The notes under the pieces are model-generated. The model made no database searches. It was not told where the DNA came from and saw only the letters and a list, made by a program, of their open reading frames with translations. The translations under genes and the position numbers were made by a program. This document shows positions 5,955-6,870 of a stretch of DNA of 6,870 nt, piece after piece; positions within the stretch are counted from its first letter, which is position 1; each line of letters opens with the position of its first letter. Source of the DNA: Treponema sp. (GTDB taxonomy: Bacteria > Spirochaetota > Spirochaetia > Treponematales > Breznakiellaceae); NCBI GenBank assembly GCA_031255615.1, contig JAIRSD010000028.1:1-6870 (forward strand). Direction: 5' to 3'.

Positions 5955-5969
5955 CTCCCCAAGTATCCT
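5955..5969. repeat. 15-base direct match to the start of the beta-glucosidase gene
   Basis: CTCCCCAAGTATCCT occurs here, 15 bases before the ROK start codon, and again at 5597-5611 inside the beta-glucosidase coding region, where it encodes the residues RILGE on the other strand. A perfect 15-base match in a window this size is not expected by chance. It could be a pair of binding sites or a small duplication. Confidence 0.5.
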
Positions 5970-5984
5970 GAACAGGGGGCGCCG

Positions 5985-6434
5985 ATGCAGCAGTTTCGCA
6001 AGATGGATAAACTTCAAATCGCGCAGATCAACAAGTACAACGTGATCCACTGCCTAATGCGGGAGGGCCCCATAAACCGGGCCGCCATCGCCAAACGCCT
6101 GGGCCTTAGCATCCCCACCGTCATGTTCATAACCGAGGCCCTGCAAAGGGGCAAGGTTATCCGTTCCGTAGGGAAAGGAGCCTCCTCCGGGGGCAAGCCC
6201 CCAGAGATGCTGGAAATTGTGCCGGAACATTTTTATTACCTGGGGCTGGATGTCGGAAGAACCGCGATCCGGGCGGTCGCCGCCGACGTCCTGTCCCGGC
6301 AGGTGGTCTGCCTCCAGGAGCCGACGAACAACCCGGTCCCGGAAAAGAGGTTTGTGGACCGGATCGGCAGGCTTATCATGAAAACCGCCGCCCGGTTAAA
6401 AACAGAAAACGGCAAAATTCTGGGGTGGGGGTAG
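5985..6434 (+). CDS. ROK-family transcriptional regulator, N-terminal part (frameshifted)
   Basis: The 149-residue product is the first part of a ROK (NagC/Mlc/XylR type) sugar-responsive regulator. Residues about 12-56 form a winged helix-turn-helix: INKYNVIHCLMREGPINRAA, then AIAKRLGLSIPTVMFITEAL, the recognition region. SSGGKPP (67-73) is the classic linker. The sugar/ATP-fold half begins at YYLGLDVGRT (84-93), the phosphate-binding motif with Arg where Gly is usual. The frame stops at TAG (6432-6434) just after KILG. Adding one G to the run at 6422-6425 restores the expected GVGVAMPGL, so one base has been lost there. A complete ROK protein has about 380-400 residues. AGGGGG (5974-5979) five bases upstream supports the start. 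The gene is divergent from the beta-glucosidase, which it would be expected to control. As sequenced it should bind DNA poorly or without sugar control. Confidence 0.88.
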   Translation: MQQFRKMDKLQIAQINKYNVIHCLMREGPINRAAIAKRLGLSIPTVMFITEALQRGKVIRSVGKGASSGGKPPEMLEIVPEHFYYLGLDVGRTAIRAVAADVLSRQVVCLQEPTNNPVPEKRFVDRIGRLIMKTAARLKTENGKILGWG

Positions 6435-6436
6435 CC

Positions 6437-6870
6437 ATGCCGGGGCTTATCGAAAAGGAGAGCGGGACCGTCCTGTTTTCGCCGGACTTCGGCTGGAACA
6501 ACATCCCCCTTCAGGAATGGCTGGGGGCAAAGATCCCCTTTCCCGTGATGGTGGAAAACGCAAACCGCGCCCTGACGTTGAACGAAGTCTTTCTCCGGGG
6601 GGAAGACGCCTCCCACACATGGTTCTGGTCTACTATCAATAAATTTGATATGAGATTAGATCGTACTTGTCATTATGCGTATTCCGTATCAATAGCGGAA
6701 AATAACAATATCCCCGGCATTGCCCAAAAGGTCAGCGACGGCATTAGCCCACTCCTTGCCCTTCGCTGCGATGCTCCGGTGTCTCCGCAGTCTTTATTGA
6801 CCATTGAAAATGAAAATCTTATAACTACCGCGGTTGAACAAAAAGAAGCCGGTATCGCCGTTCGTATGTA
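6437..6870 (+). pseudogene. Rest of the ROK regulator joined to a GH38-like C-terminal segment (open at right edge)
   Basis: This frame, one base off the preceding gene, is open from the ATG at 6437 to the window end (144 residues). Residues 1-57 continue the ROK protein: MPGLIEKESGTVLFSPDFGW, NIPLQEWL, and VENANRALTLNE, where ROK kinases have VEND.N.AALGE; the catalytic Asp position is Ala here. ROK similarity ends at about FLRGEDA (near 6610). From there the sequence no longer shows the glycine-rich ROK segment or the zinc motif. Instead, TWFWSTIN, a strand YAYSVSI, then ISPLLAL and SLLTIENENLITTAV resemble the C-terminal beta domain of GH38 alpha-mannosidases (compare the usual 'FxYSLxP', 'NxPLL' and 'ENVVLTAxK'). 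Codons switch from G/C-ending to many A/T-ending ones; hand-counted GC is about 60% over 6541-6610 and about one third over 6621-6710. It is either a real gene fusion by deletion or an assembly chimera. GH38 assignment is moderate. Confidence 0.6.

Larger units (their letters stand above)
5642..5984. other. Divergent intergenic region between beta-glucosidase and ROK gene
   Basis: About 340 bases. The left third holds the beta-glucosidase leader and promoter. The middle (5755-5855) is a block of C-rich sequence with three hairpins. The right part (5860-5984) is plain; it contains weak promoter-like matches for the ROK gene, such as TTGAAA (5942-5947) with TATCCT (5964-5969), but that pair would start transcription too close to the ATG. 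Reading frames on both strands here show only low-complexity Pro/Gly/Arg composition and are not believed. Confidence 0.65.

Noticed and set aside
5631..6050. A 139-codon minus-strand frame across the intergenic region before the ROK gene
   Set aside because: It overlaps the beta-glucosidase promoter and the ROK start in antisense and its composition follows the C-rich hairpin block.
6420..6434. Programmed -1 ribosomal frameshifting in the ROK gene
   Set aside because: No proper X-XXY-YYZ slippery heptamer is in frame at the right place; a simple loss of one G from the run at 6422-6425 explains the shift and restores the family motif exactly.
6236..6616. A 126-codon minus-strand frame opposite the ROK gene
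   Set aside because: It is antisense to convincing ROK sequence and shows no family resemblance of its own.

Overview
The window is about 6.9 kb of high-GC bacterial chromosome with short intergenic regions, several GC-rich hairpin repeats and sugar-related genes. The gene set (a short mannose-1-phosphate guanylyltransferase, an orphan sugar-binding lipoprotein with an LASC lipobox, a cytoplasmic GH3 beta-glucosidase and a ROK regulator) would fit a gut or free-living treponeme-like spirochaete. That assignment comes from general familiarity with such gene sets, has not been tested here and is only moderately confident.

Layout, left to right. Positions 1-114 hold the last 37 codons of a ComF-type phosphoribosyltransferase (+). 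Positions 115-364 are intergenic and carry a CACGAAGG-type inverted repeat with a very stable UACG-loop hairpin inside it. Positions 365-1528 encode mannose-1-phosphate guanylyltransferase (-), with a good sigma-70 promoter near 1602-1630 and a structured leader. Positions 1529-1869 form a divergent intergenic region with a compact cluster of hairpins that have GNA triloops. Positions 1870-3123 encode a sugar-type solute-binding lipoprotein (+) with no permease beside it. Positions 3124-3226 hold a terminator shared by two convergent genes. Positions 3227-5641 encode a GH3 beta-glucosidase (-) with an almost perfect promoter at 5706-5734 and a strong Shine-Dalgarno. Positions 5642-5984 form a second divergent intergenic region with three more hairpins. 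From 5985 to the right edge runs a ROK-family regulator (+) that is broken twice: a one-base frameshift near 6422-6434, then an abrupt junction near 6608-6620. Past the junction the same reading frame continues into sequence resembling the C-terminal part of a GH38 alpha-mannosidase, with different codon use.

How the genes may work together (inference): the ROK gene is divergent from the beta-glucosidase, the usual arrangement for a sugar-responsive regulator and its target. The lipoprotein would capture oligosaccharide for a transporter encoded elsewhere, the cytoplasmic GH3 enzyme would release monosaccharides, and the guanylyltransferase makes GDP-mannose for glycans. The regulator as sequenced would be non-functional, so control of the beta-glucosidase may be lost or may depend on another locus.

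No RNA gene, transposase, CRISPR array or clearly new multi-gene system is visible. The observations most worth checking are the ROK/GH38-like chimeric junction, the frameshift just before it, and the hairpin repeats.
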